NCBI GenBank assembly: GCA_000469685.2
Contig: LS997563.1
Span: forward strand, 13,431,440-13,495,439
Reading direction: 5' to 3'
Source of the DNA: Haemonchus contortus
Taxonomy: Eukaryota > Nematoda > Chromadorea > Rhabditida > Trichostrongylidae
Length of the DNA stretch: 64,000 bases
The notes under the pieces were generated by a model. It made no database searches. It worked only from the letters and a program-made list of their open reading frames with translations, and had not been told where the DNA came from. A program made the position numbers and the translations under genes. This document shows positions 37,707-48,107 of the stretch, piece by piece. Positions within the stretch are counted from its first letter, which is position 1. Every line of letters begins with the position of its first letter.

Positions 37707-37990
37707 AGAGTTTTTGGCGTTAATCAATTCCGTCTGAGGGATGCGCCCACGCCATCGACTTCATTCAGAATCGTAGGGACGTAATGAATGCGTATGTGGC
37801 CTGTACAATGTCTTGCGGTGGCCAGCCGAGTAAAATTCAGTGCTTTTATCCTCCCAGACAAGTCTGGAACCAATTAACCGATTCGGAGAGATGGAAGGCT
37901 TGGGTGGCCTATGCGTATATCGATCCGGGATTCGAACTCGTGACCATGCGTGTGTGAAGAGCACCACTTGCCACTGCACTACCTCTCCCA
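37707..37990 (-). mobile_element. tRNA-derived SINE, copy 9
   Basis: B box in reverse as GGGATTCGAACTC and A box region as CCACTTGCCACTGCACTACC. The body is complete. Confidence 0.82.
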
Positions 37991-37999
37991 GGTGGTTTA

Positions 38000-38500
38000 A
38001 TGACACCTTACATCATCTTTTTACCATCATCTGCCTCCTATCAAAATTACTTCTCAATACTGACCCTCATGATTGTCGTCCGTATAGTTGTCGTTGCTTT
38101 TCTCGGAAGTACCAGTGCTATTTTCCTAAAGTTGACCTTTTACAAACCTATTGATAGTCCTCGGATACTTTCTTGATAACATACTTTCACTTTTCCGAAA
38201 TCTATTTCTTTAACTGATCGTCAGGTCGACGTTTTCGCCCAATTGAAAAATAAAATACAGCCCACATACTAATGCTCCTTCAGAAATCGTAACTTTTTGG
38301 TGGAAAAAATCTTTTTTGGGAAGCCTGAAACATATTCGAAAAGCTCGAGAACTCAGAGCCATTTCTGGCAGCCTTCTCTCCATGAATCTGGATAAAATAA
38401 AAAGAGAGTCTTTCGCTTCATCAGCCCAGCCTGGTGGACGCGCCCCGCATTCGACTTCCATCAAGAATCGTAGCGGCGTATTGAATGCGCATGTGGCCCG
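38000..38500 (-). mobile_element. tRNA-derived SINE, long body with truncated head, copy 10
   Basis: The minus-strand body (GCATTCGACTTCCAT in reverse at 38447 down to the TTTCGGAAAAGTG-like part at about 38195) matches the 36.0-kb copy. The tRNA-like head is missing at about 38500. Confidence 0.7.
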
Positions 38501-38589
38501 TATGTCTCGTCTAGCTGGCTAGCTCTCTTAAGCTAGTCACGACCCACTCATTGTCTCTATCCATCACTTAAACTCAGGCCTGATCACGA

Positions 38590-38885
38590 ATGAGTGACTG
38601 AGGCGTAATGGCAAGAGGTCTATCGCCAACGCATAATACGGGATTGGAATTCCGAATCGATACTCGCCCAGCCAACCTGTCCCATTCCTACGGGGTCCTT
38701 TAATCAGTAACTCACAAGTCTGTGATGATAATAGCATTGACGTGTACAATGGTTGGTCCCCGCAATCCCTTGTGAAGGCCGAATACATCTTCGAATTGCC
38801 TCTAAGATCCTGAATGGGAATCGAATGCGGGGCGTGTCCCGGAAACAAGATTGACTAACACCAACGATTTTATTCCTTTATGGAC
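38590..38885 (+). mobile_element. tRNA-derived SINE, copy 11
   Basis: A diverged head (GGCGTAATGGCAAG, then GGAATTCCGAATCGATAC) and complete body to AAGATTGACTAACACC. Confidence 0.75.
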
Positions 38886-39405
38886 TCGATGATTAGTTAT
38901 GTTCTTGCCTGGCATGCATTTCCGTCCACGTAAAAAGCTTATATTTCCTATACCCTGCCTTTCAAAACACATGTGTGAAGAGATTTATCTCAAGGCAGCA
39001 TCAAAATAGATGAGGATTGTCTCGAGACGAGTCCATCATCTATTTTGAGCTGCAGCTCTGCTCCTATGATTTGCCCTTGACAGCAGTTTCACTGTGCGGT
39101 TGTTCAACAAATGCAGAGGGCCAGCAGTGTCGCCATGCACTTGCTGACGTGCAAAATGCCTGAATGAATATTCAACACAACGGATAAGTATGTGCTCTGA
39201 AAAAGAAGTCCCATACATGAATTTACAGTCTCTGGCATCTCATCAGGCATCAGTTTTGGAACTGTACAATAATCTGAAGCTCACAGTCAATGATCAGTTT
39301 CCTCTTCAGGTGGTTCGACCCATTTTGACCAATTCCAATAGTATGGATGGTTTAGGTGAATTGATGTAAATGGTGCCTCCCAGCCGCTATCAGAGCTTGG
39401 AACGT
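38886..39405. other. Intergenic with an inverted repeat
   Basis: CAAAATAGATGA (39002-39013) pairs with TCATCTATTTTG (39036-39047), with GTCTCGAGAC between them as a second palindrome. No gene. Confidence 0.6.
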
Positions 39406-39580
39406 ACTTGAGGGTTGTCTCCTCTGGATGGCGGTACTTCTCCCCGAGTTCCCACGGCAGCGGCGGTGATTCCGCGGCAGCTACCGTTTCTTTCCATTGG
39501 GGATTCAAACCTCCCTTCATGGCGCGCCACTGCATGTGAACGGATGCGGCGAGCGCGACGCGATTTTTGGGAAGATGTAT
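39406..39580 (+). mobile_element. Short GC-rich element (family E), copy 1
   Basis: ACTTCTCCCCGAGTTCCCAC, CCGCGGCAG and GCGGCGAGCGCGACGCGA are shared with 53085-53195 and, reversed, with 55390-55540. The ACTTCTCCCC end and GCGGCG-GCGACGC string also recall family D, so E may be its short relative. Confidence 0.65.
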
Positions 39581-40519
39581 TCACACCCGAGTTATTTTGC
39601 AGCTGTTCGAACACCTTCAACTCATCTCTAAGGCAACTACTTTGCCATGACTGGCAGTTACTTTTTTTCATTAAGTGTGTGTCGGTGTACCCAAGCTCGC
39701 CTCACACATGACACCCTCGGTTGCCAGGACCGCCTCGTCAAGCTGTAAGCTCTCCGTGAAATTCTCATGGTTCGTTCCAAACCATGAACAACCGTCTACT
39801 CGAAGGTTCTACGAGTGTCGACACATCAACTCGGTGGGAGGTCCCGTGGACCGCGTGGAAGGCGTCCACTCTTGCCAAACTTTAAAGAAACCTTGCAGGT
39901 CTCCCACTGCCTTCTATCATGGGCAGGCAAAGTCTTGCCTGCCTTCAAGCTGTTTTATCTCAGATTGCGTCTATTTATCCTGTACGTAGTTCTAGCCTTT
40001 TGTATGAAATTTTTTCCACAAATGAAATCGATGTATGCTAAATCCAATCATACTATTGTGTTGGCTTGCAACGTATGGATGGAGATTGGTGTGAAACAAT
40101 GTTTTGCACTATCCCTTCCCTCCCTTTTGTTGTTTTGCACTTTTTCTGAGACTTTTCCTCCCTTTTCTGCAACCGATCCCCATACTCTCTAGCCGACGTG
40201 TTTTGAGGAAGTACGCTCTTTTGCTTTGTTACCCAGGAAACGCATCGCCTGAATCGAGTGTCTCCGTTGTTGAATCCTGAAGACGAATGACTTAGTCGTC
40301 GTGAATAGCACTCACTCTTTGTGAGAGTTCGTACGTACTTCACTGTAGTGTAGGCGACATCAAACGTCCTGACAGCGATTGACTGCGATTCAGTTTTTTG
40401 AGTTTTCAGAATCTCTAAAAAAAATCGAGAACTATTGGCAGAATCTAAGGTTGTGGTAAGGCTAGATCAAGTTACTGGCATTTAGTGGTCCAAATTTAAG
40501 AATAACGCCTGAACTTATT
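39581..40519. other. Intergenic, no supported gene
   Basis: Two overlapping plus-strand frames of 104 and 125 codons (39675-40192) show no domain and no clear splice context. Confidence 0.35.
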
Positions 40520-40850
40520 TTGAACTTGGGCTTGGAAGAAGCCCAGCGGCGAGCAGGGCAAGTACAAGCGGCAATGGTGGTCCTCGGTGCTGGGCTCGTG
40601 CCTCATGAAAAATTATCCGAATATCTGTTGTCTGGCAGCGCAGCGAACAATGACAGCCACGGAGCTTCGCGACCACCCAGAGAGGCTGAGAACGATTTTT
40701 CAGGCATCTTTTTTGGGAAACGCACAACTTCTACTTCCACTCAGTCGTTGCGAGGTTCGATTGCGTATTGTGCAATGCCTGGTAAACATGCCCGTTGGTA
40801 AACAACCGACTGACTCACGAGGGAAGACTTATGATTTCGATAAATAAAGA
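40520..40850 (+). CDS. Candidate terminal exon or pseudogene fragment, unidentified
   Basis: GC-balanced sequence with protein-like composition. One frame (EEAQRRAGQVQAAM...) is open to 40801 but lacks an upstream ATG; it continues better after about 40640 in the next frame (ELRDHPERLRTIFQ...), which ends at TAA 40845 inside ATAAATAAAG, a polyadenylation-like motif. A frame change in the middle would make this a decayed gene. No family is recognised. Confidence 0.25.
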
Positions 40851-41984
40851 TTTAATGGCTTGGGGAATCTGCTCAGTGTGGGATCGATCACTGTCTTGGA
40901 CTCTATGAACCATCCCTTCTGATAGATTGAAGGAGTTTGATGATGATGAGCAACTCCTCGTCTGAAAAGATTAATCACCAGAAAATCTGATATTCCCAAA
41001 GGGTTGCCCATGAAGTGCTCCTGGACGACGGGAACACACAGAATGGCCTACTCCCTACTGTCTTGACTTTGAACGGGAAGAGCAGGATCCGCCGTTGGAT
41101 GGGGGACCGTGGGGAAAGTGCGTTTGTCCATAAACTGAACTTGGACAGTCTATATACCGTGCCGCACGACTGAATAATAATGTGCTGGCTACACTTGATA
41201 TGGAGGATAAACAGCAGAGTAAGGTCACAGGAGTGGAAGTCTGGGAGTTGCCCATGCGAATGTCTGGGAGCCAGTAGCCCCACAGGTTTCGGAAAGTTGT
41301 GCTATTCATTGATATGTGGGATCAGGGGTACTAATTATGGGTCTACTCCTAAATGGGAAGGTCCTATTTGTCGAAGCGATCGCAGAAGGGACGAGATCGT
41401 CTGGTGTGGAGGGTCTGCGATGCCGGTCCCTGATTGCCCCAACTTCGATAACTAATTGGAATCCATTTCAATGAACCGTGATAACGTCTGTGATTTTCTT
41501 TCGATTACCCCCCTCATTATCGCTATCTACACTGACTGATGACTGAGCCCTCGCAAATTCCACACCAATTTCCTTTTCTGCTCTCTGCACGTCTCCATCC
41601 CTTATCGACCACGCCCATGTGTTTTTTGCTATTTTGCAGATTCCTGCACACATAACATCGTTGAACGCTCGCTGCAAATGCATCGTGCCCATCAGGGGAG
41701 GAAAAAGCAAATGATGAAACTTTGGAAACGGTCAGACGATGTAATAAAAGTTATCGTAACTGTAGAAACTAAAGCTCGTGTTCAAAGAACAGTACTGCAG
41801 GATCCCCAGCCATTTCAAAAGAACCATCAGCCGTTGTCGGAATAGAAAAAGCGAAAGAGAGAGATGATTTCTAAATAATCTACCACCAGTTCTCAGTGTC
41901 ATATAATCTTGAAGACTGAGATCATCCAGGCAAATTAAATGTCATTCGAATCGACAGTCAACGGATGAGTACTGAGAGATTGAG
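40851..41984. other. Intergenic, nothing recognised
   Basis: Overlapping frames of 80-100 codons at 40975-41455 have no recognisable domain. Confidence 0.35.
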
Positions 41985-42494
41985 GGCACAGTTCACGACA
42001 ACTTTTAGGTACACGTTTTTAATCGAAAAGCGGAAGTATAGATTGGGAATAGTTCATCGGTAGCGAAGGAAGCGAGAGAACTCGTCAATTTCGAGGAAAT
42101 ATGGCTCCTCAAAAGTAGGGAAAATAGAGGTTGGACGAGATTACCATGACGGAAATAACATGGAAGGGGTATTCGGTATTCGGACGAGATTTCAGTTATT
42201 GCAATTGCACATAGAGCTAAATATATCAGTCCAGAACTGTCTTTCACGGTCGCTGTGAGTCATGACAAGTTGTTTAAACTTCCTACTTGGGTTCCCTCCC
42301 GATCGGTGCAGCCTCTACAATGCCGGTAAAACTCATCCAAGGAAACGCACGATAGAATCTTTGAGCTTTTATAACTCCCTAACTATGCCGTTTCCCGACA
42401 TTGAAACTCCAAATATGGTATACATAGGGGCCTCAAATTCATCCTGTGGGGGAATCTCAGAAATCATTTTTATCGTGAATTGTGTCTTTAAGTA
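41985..42494 (+). mobile_element. MITE group B, copy 2
   Basis: Begins GGGCACAGTTCACGACAAC and ends TTATCGTGAATTGTGTCTTTAA. The interior matches copy 1 (GGGAATAGTTCATCGGTAGC, CTTTTATAACTCCCTAACTA). Confidence 0.85.
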
Positions 42495-42837
42495 TCAGCC
42501 CAATAGAGAATTCTGAAGTTATTCAGGACATACAGCTTGCTTAGCATGAATTCAAAGCTGGAAGGAGAAAAAAAGAAGGGAAATTGGAGACTCAGGAAAA
42601 CCGTGGAAACGATTTTTTGTAATAGCACCAAAAATAAAATCTGTTGGTTGTTCTTTGTGTCAGAGGCAAAAGAGGCTTTCTAACTAACTTTCTCGATTTC
42701 TGTTCGCCTGATAAAATTAAATGATTTTCGTAGGAGAGAGAAATTTGCGTGGGAGGGACATGCCCATTTCGATTATTGTATTGTATTAGAATTGCTCAAA
42801 AATTGTGTGCATGCCTGTTGTCAAATGGCAGGCCACA
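42495..42837. other. Intergenic, nothing recognised
   Basis: No feature seen. Confidence 0.4.
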
Positions 42838-43059
42838 GGCTGCTTTCATAGTCCACGATTTTTCCCGCGAGCGAGCGACCGACGGGCCGACCGACCAACC
42901 GAGCGAGCGAGCGAGCGATATGGGCGGCGCTTGCCCCCGGTATCGACCAAGATTCAATTGTAAACAAGGGACAAGCGCCGCCCCAATCGCTCGCTCTCTC
43001 GGTCGGTCGGTCGGTCGGTAGCTCGCTCGCGGGCCAAATCATGGACTTTGAAAGCAGCC
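42838..43059. mobile_element. Foldback element family C, copy 2
   Basis: GGCTGCTTTCATAGTCCACG at the left and CATGGACTTTGAAAGCAGCC at the right are inverted. Inside, GAGCGAGCGAGCGAGCGA and CGGTCGGTCGGTCGGTC runs and GGGCGGCGCTTGCCCC with its mirror ACAAGCGCCGCCCC make nearly the whole 222 bp self-complementary. Confidence 0.88.
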
Positions 43060-43922
43060 ACAGAGGATGACGTATCTACATTGAAGCATGGACATCTACT
43101 ACTAAACCACTTGAAGAATTGCCCTTCCAAGCAGCTTTTCGATGATTTTTTTTCTTTTCTGCCACTGCTATGTATAATAGATCACTTACCAACACGCATT
43201 CTATTCACCACATTACCTTAATAACTTCGATTCATTCTTTGGATCCCTATAGCCAACCTCAAAAAATCTCTTCGATTGAGGTCACGCAGACCACCAAATC
43301 CTCGTCATCAATTCACGGCCTATCAATCATTTTCCGGTCATTTTAACCCGCTGAATTCTTTCGAGCGCATTAGGTTCAGCCACTATAGCTTTTCCAATTG
43401 CCTAACACCATTTGGTGATTTCCTTAGAACATAAAAACATTGACGTAAGTTGCTGACGCGTAGCTGGCTGTAAACACTTCGATATGGCTGGCTATCGATA
43501 TTGGTAGCAGCTGAATATGAGTAGGTATGGTGTCATATTCGTCCGCTCTGATTCAGGTGGAGTTATATAGAGCTTCTAATGAATTCGCTTAAAGTGGGTA
43601 CAGAAACTACATGGTCATTACGGTAGTACGAGTTGATTGTAAAGGGGCCACGACTGTTCAGAATGCTATAGTTCAGCCTAAGAGATCTTATGAGAGGATT
43701 TTCGCTCCCACCAGGTCGACCAACAACCTACCCCAACCAAAGCTTCTGCCAAGATGGGTGTTAGGTGTTGGTGTAAGGTGTTTATCTATGTAGGCCGAAG
43801 GCAGAGGTAGTTCAGATGATCGTAACTCTGGATTATAGTTTTCTTAATGGTGCCCTGATATTCATGGAAAAAAATGTCGGATCTCTCTATGAGGGCGTCA
43901 CTCATATAAGTATCGACTGAAT
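43060..43922. other. Intergenic, nothing recognised
   Basis: No gene or shared repeat was noticed. Confidence 0.35.
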
Positions 43923-44342
43923 GTGGAAGCAAAAAAGGTAAAATTTGTGTCAAATGGACAAAAAAAACAAATTATCCCAACAAAGTCGCTATTTTTTAGT
44001 TCCCTAGATATTTCGGCCTGGAAGCAAGTGTTTGAAGTCAAAACTCCTGGGAAGAGAACGTCTATCACCTCTCGGTCTGATGGAAAACCCCTTTTGCATC
44101 CCTGGGACGTCTTGGATAATCGATTTCAGGAAGATTTTTCCCTAGGTATCAGAGATCCTCCAAGGGAAAGTTGCTGGGAACCGATATGCTCGCACATTCC
44201 AAATCCTATCTACCAAATCGAAGAGAACTGGGATATTCTCGAAAGTGCTCTCGAAGGGGATTCAATCGATGCGAAATCGATTGATAATATCACACTGCTT
44301 TCCCACTCGAAGATTGCTGATTTCACCTTGTACTTTGGGTGA
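43923..44342 (+). CDS. Unidentified 139-codon open frame
   Basis: One frame from an ATG to TGA with Lys/Ser-rich start and acidic second half (ENWDILESALEGDSIDAKS). It looks protein-like in composition and is not part of a repeat seen elsewhere, but I recognise no domain and see no clear splice partners. Confidence 0.28.
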   Translation: MEAKKVKFVSNGQKKQIIPTKSLFFSSLDISAWKQVFEVKTPGKRTSITSRSDGKPLLHPWDVLDNRFQEDFSLGIRDPPRESCWEPICSHIPNPIYQIEENWDILESALEGDSIDAKSIDNITLLSHSKIADFTLYFG

Positions 44343-44542
44343 AGAAACCGCTATCAACACATCGCATTCGACAATAAACTCGAGGGTTGATCACGGTGCA
44401 ACTCGGCCACAAGTTCAGCAGCCGGTTTTACTGTGAACATTTATTTCTGGAATTCCCCCGCATTCCAAATTCCCCGGTAATTCGCTACGCCCCTTCCTTT
44501 CTTTTGAGAGTTTGAGGGTGAACGTCATCAGCATCAGACCTC

Positions 44543-45142
44543 TTGTGCTCGCCCTCCTTCCCTTTTCAGCATTCGATTTTTCTCAGAGACAGAAACGGCT
44601 GGCGGCCGGGGGCTGCTGCACGCTCTGCTGATGTCTGTCCAACCCTTTCCCCTTCATTCTTTGCAGCAACTGCAGCTGCAGCTTCAATGGCGGTCTCCGT
44701 CGGTGCCGCCGCCGCCGGCGCCGCCGTCGCCGTAGCCACTCGACGCCACCATGGTGGTGGTGGCGCCGGCGGTGGCGCATCGATCCACCACGGGACGCTC
44801 TGCAGAGAGCGTTTTGCAGAAATCGTCGGAGGCGTGACGTTTCAGTCGCCACGGCGCCCTCCCTTGCACGCACCTTTATTACGACCATCCCAGGCATCTG
44901 CACCCACTCCCCTACCCGACGGAAAAACCACTGCACACCGCTTATCACCTCTACAGATAGATATCGATCGCCTCTTGTCATCATTGATTGCTTCTTGTCT
45001 TGTCATCGGAAAATATCACGAGCTTGCAAAATTCGGTTGCCTCCCAGGAATGCTTCTTCCCCGTCGCTCGCCATCCTCCAAGAATAACATCTCTGGGTGG
45101 TTCTTCTGGGGATACACTTTAGCTGAGTATTCCTATCATTGA
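44543..45142 (+). CDS. GC-rich Ala/Gly-coding open frame, unidentified
   Basis: A 199-codon frame. Its middle (about residues 45-85) is Ala-, Gly- and His-rich from GCC/GGT triplet tracts; the rest has no domain. TTTGCAG near 44668 followed by ATGGCGGTC at 44687 would give an alternative start after a splice or trans-splice site. The minus strand is also open here over 133 codons (44583-44984), giving Arg- and His-rich runs, a warning that the triplet tract alone may keep frames open. Confidence 0.22.
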   Translation: MCSPSFPFQHSIFLRDRNGWRPGAAARSADVCPTLSPSFFAATAAAASMAVSVGAAAAGAAVAVATRRHHGGGGAGGGASIHHGTLCRERFAEIVGGVTFQSPRRPPLHAPLLRPSQASAPTPLPDGKTTAHRLSPLQIDIDRLLSSLIASCLVIGKYHELAKFGCLPGMLLPRRSPSSKNNISGWFFWGYTLAEYSYH

Positions 45143-46649
45143 CAACTCGTCTCCCAGACAATCGTTCTCATCATCATCTCCTCGTTTTCCTTCGGTTCTC
45201 TCCTGACACTTATTTTCGGGAACAATTGTTCCAGTGCAGTCATTGATATAAAATAAAGCCAGTGTTCTAATGAGATATCGATCGGTGGGAGTCTCATCCT
45301 TCAGCTTAACCCGATAGCTTCGAATCCAAGTTTCTGTCGGAGATGTTTCCCTGGAAATACGGAGTCATAAGGAACTCTCGGGTACCCATATTTACCTGAA
45401 TTAGATTTTTCACCATGGGCTTTCGCAACCGACTTTCCTTAGCCCTTTTGCACTGATTCATCCCAATAGGGAACACTTCTTCTCCCAGAATGTTCTTTGT
45501 CCATCATCTTTTCATCGTTAATTCTTGAACTCGACCGTAACCCCTGCAACAACAGTTTAACCACCACATTAACCGGAGCGGAGCGCGTTGGAATGACGAA
45601 TTGCCCGTTCTCTGCAACGACCGCGTGCTGCTGCTTTTGCAGCGACGAGCTCGTTCGGAAGAAAAACCCTTCCCAGACTTTTTCCACAAAGCGGGGTCAC
45701 GAAAACCAGAAGAGGCCCGTATCAGATTCCCCATAGAGGCATCTTGCTACTTGTCTCTCTGTACTGCCACTGATGCTTCATAATGCCTGACAACTGTAGC
45801 TAATGCATTCGCATGTGTCTTGCCAACCTTCACCTCTCATCAGAGGTCCCGTTCAGGGAATAAGTGGGAATGGTTGCGTTGGGACTTCTCTTTTTTGCCA
45901 GAAGGAGACGTTCCTGACTCTTCCGATTACGCGAATACTACACTCGTACTCCTTATGTGCTTTCAGTTATGTTTACTCGTTATTCTGGTTACTTCACAGT
46001 CAATAAGTTTTCTGTCGTTTAAACTCATCGTCTCCTATAACTGCCTTCGATAAAAATTTACTGGCGCCTTTATTTGCCTCATTCAGAGCACCGTGAGTTG
46101 ATAGGGTATTCTTCAAAGTTATCTCCGACTACCCTCTGATCAAAAAGGATCGGCCTTTGCAATTCCAACGCTAACTCGACGTTCCTTTACTGCAGTAGCA
46201 CATCGTTTTTTCAATTTTGAATCCCTTTAGGGCCATTTTCTTCTTTAAAAACCAATGGGAGGCTGAGTTTGACTAAAGTCAACATTGGTAATTTAGAGAT
46301 CTTCATTGAAATGGGGTCCTTAACAGTTCTGGAGAAGGTGTTTTACTTCGAGGTGTAACAACGTTCTGAGGATTTCAACTCTCTGGGGTCCTTCCGTAGT
46401 AATTTGATCATGATAGCTACCCTTTACCATTTGATGCATCATTTGCTATATTTTCTCTGACAGACAAAGTCGAACGCTATTCTTTCGGATATTTTATATC
46501 GCCATAATACATAGTTACTTGGTGAATTAATATTATTACATTCTTTTAAATAATCATTTAGTCGTCCAGCTAAAAATGCCAATTCTGACCGTAGATCAAT
46601 TGTTTATTGAAAACATGGTTGACGATGATTTCGAGGTGTTTTTCTTAAT
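45143..46649. other. Intergenic, nothing recognised
   Basis: Overlapping frames at 45439-45783 on both strands lack domains. AT-rich towards 46500-46560. Confidence 0.35.
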
Positions 46650-47156
46650 TTAAAGGCACAGCCTACGATAACTTTGCGGTGGCCCTTTTTAGTCAAAAAG
46701 CGAAAATGTAGTGTGGGAATAGTCCATCGGTAGTGAAGAAAACGAGAGAATTCGCCGATTTTGTGAAAATACGGCTCCTCAAAAGTTGTGAAAATAAAGA
46801 TTGGACGAGATTACCGTGGCGGAAATAACATGGAAGGGGTATTCGGACGAGATTTCAGTAGTTGCAATTGCACGAAGAGCTGAATACATCAAGCCAGAAC
46901 TGCATAGAAATACCCTCCGTTGTCGCTATGGACCCTGACAAGTTGTTTGAACATCCTTCCTGGGTTTCCTTGTGATCGGTGTAGCCTCTGCAATGCCGGT
47001 GAAACGAGGATACACACGGTACAATCTTTGAGCTATAACTCCTTGACTGACCATTTTGTGACCTAATAGCGCCAGATATGGTACACGAGGGGGCCTCGAC
47101 ATCATCCTATGCGGAAATCTCAGAAACCATTTTATCATGAACACTGCCTTTATAAA
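46650..47156 (+). mobile_element. MITE group B, copy 3
   Basis: Starts TTAAAGGCACAGCCTACGAT and ends TTATCATGAACACTGCCTTTATA. The interior matches the other B copies. Confidence 0.86.
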
Positions 47157-47912
47157 GTGGAAGTGCGGGTGCGGAAAAGAGCATAGGTGGCGAAGAAAGC
47201 GGGAAAAATTTAGGCAGAATCAGTAGAATTAAAAAGTAAAAGATAAAGTTTTTGGCGTTAATCAATCCCGTCTGAGGGATGCGCCCCCGCAGTCGACTTC
47301 CATTCAGAATCGTAGTGGCGTAATGAGTGCGTATGTGGCCTATACAATGACTTGCGGTATCCAGCCGATGTACAAGTCAGTGCTTTTATCCTCCCAGACG
47401 AGTCTGGGACCAATTCACCGACCCCGGAGGGATGGAAGGCTTGGTTGGCCTAGGCGGGCATCGATCCGGGATTCGAACCCCTGTCCGTGCCTGTGATATA
47501 GTGCGTCACTTGCCACTACACCACCTCCGCCCTCATTGGTAGAATTAGTGATATATAATGTGTTTTTAAAAAATAGTGAAAGTTGGGGTTGTACGAGATT
47601 ACCATGCTATGTAAGGGTATTTGGACGAGATTTCAGTTGTTGCATTTGGTTGAAGAACTGGCAAATTCAGCCAAAAACGTCCAGAATTGCCTTCCAATAT
47701 TGTGATGGGTGACAATTAGTTGTTCTTACTCCCAAAATGGATGTTCCTTATGAATGATGCACATTCTACGAAGTAGTCAAAACTCGTCCTCTTTTGGGTG
47801 TGGCATACAGTGGGAACAATTTTTGAACTACTATTGCGCCTAGTCTGGGCCATTTTTCGATCTAACAGCGCCCCATACGACGTACTCGGATGCCACATAT
47901 TCATCCTTCATC
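47157..47912 (+). mobile_element. MITE group B, copy 4, split by a SINE
   Basis: The left part 47157-47222 (GGTGGCGAAGAAAGCGGGAAAA) and right part 47548-47912 (GTTGTACGAGATTACCATGC, CAACAATTTTTGAACTACTATT-like) follow the group B order. The SINE at 47232-47538 sits between them. Confidence 0.75.
47223..47547 (-). mobile_element. tRNA-derived SINE, copy 12, with 9-bp target duplication
   Basis: Flanked by the exact direct repeat GTAGAATTA (47223-47231 and 47539-47547), so the inserted element is 47232-47538, about 307 bp. On its own strand it starts GGGCGGAGGTGGTGTAGTGG, carries the B box GGTTCGAATCCC, and ends in a T-rich tract (TTTATCTTTTACTTTTT). This defines both ends of the short SINE form. 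Confidence 0.9.
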
Positions 47913-47934
47913 TAATCAAAAACGCCACCATTGA

Positions 47935-48107
47935 ATGGGAGTCCGCTTTTTTTGTGAATGCGTTGGCCTAATTATGTACAACGACATGCTGTGACCAGCC
48001 GATGTACAAGTCAGTGTTTCTACCTCCCAAACGAGCCTGGTACCAATAAACCCGTTCACGGAAGGATGGATCGATTGCTCGGCCTGGGCGAATACCAATC
48101 TGCCCCT
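47935..48107 (-). mobile_element. tRNA-derived SINE fragment, copy 13
   Basis: Body strings TGACCAGCCGATGTACAAGT and GGATGGATCGATTGCTCGGC are kept; the head is cut off at about 48107. Confidence 0.68.

Noticed and set aside
42749..43042. Open frames of 90 and 73 codons with Arg/Asp/Pro/Thr repeats
   Set aside because: Translations of the GAGC/CGGT foldback element; both strands are open because the element is a palindrome.
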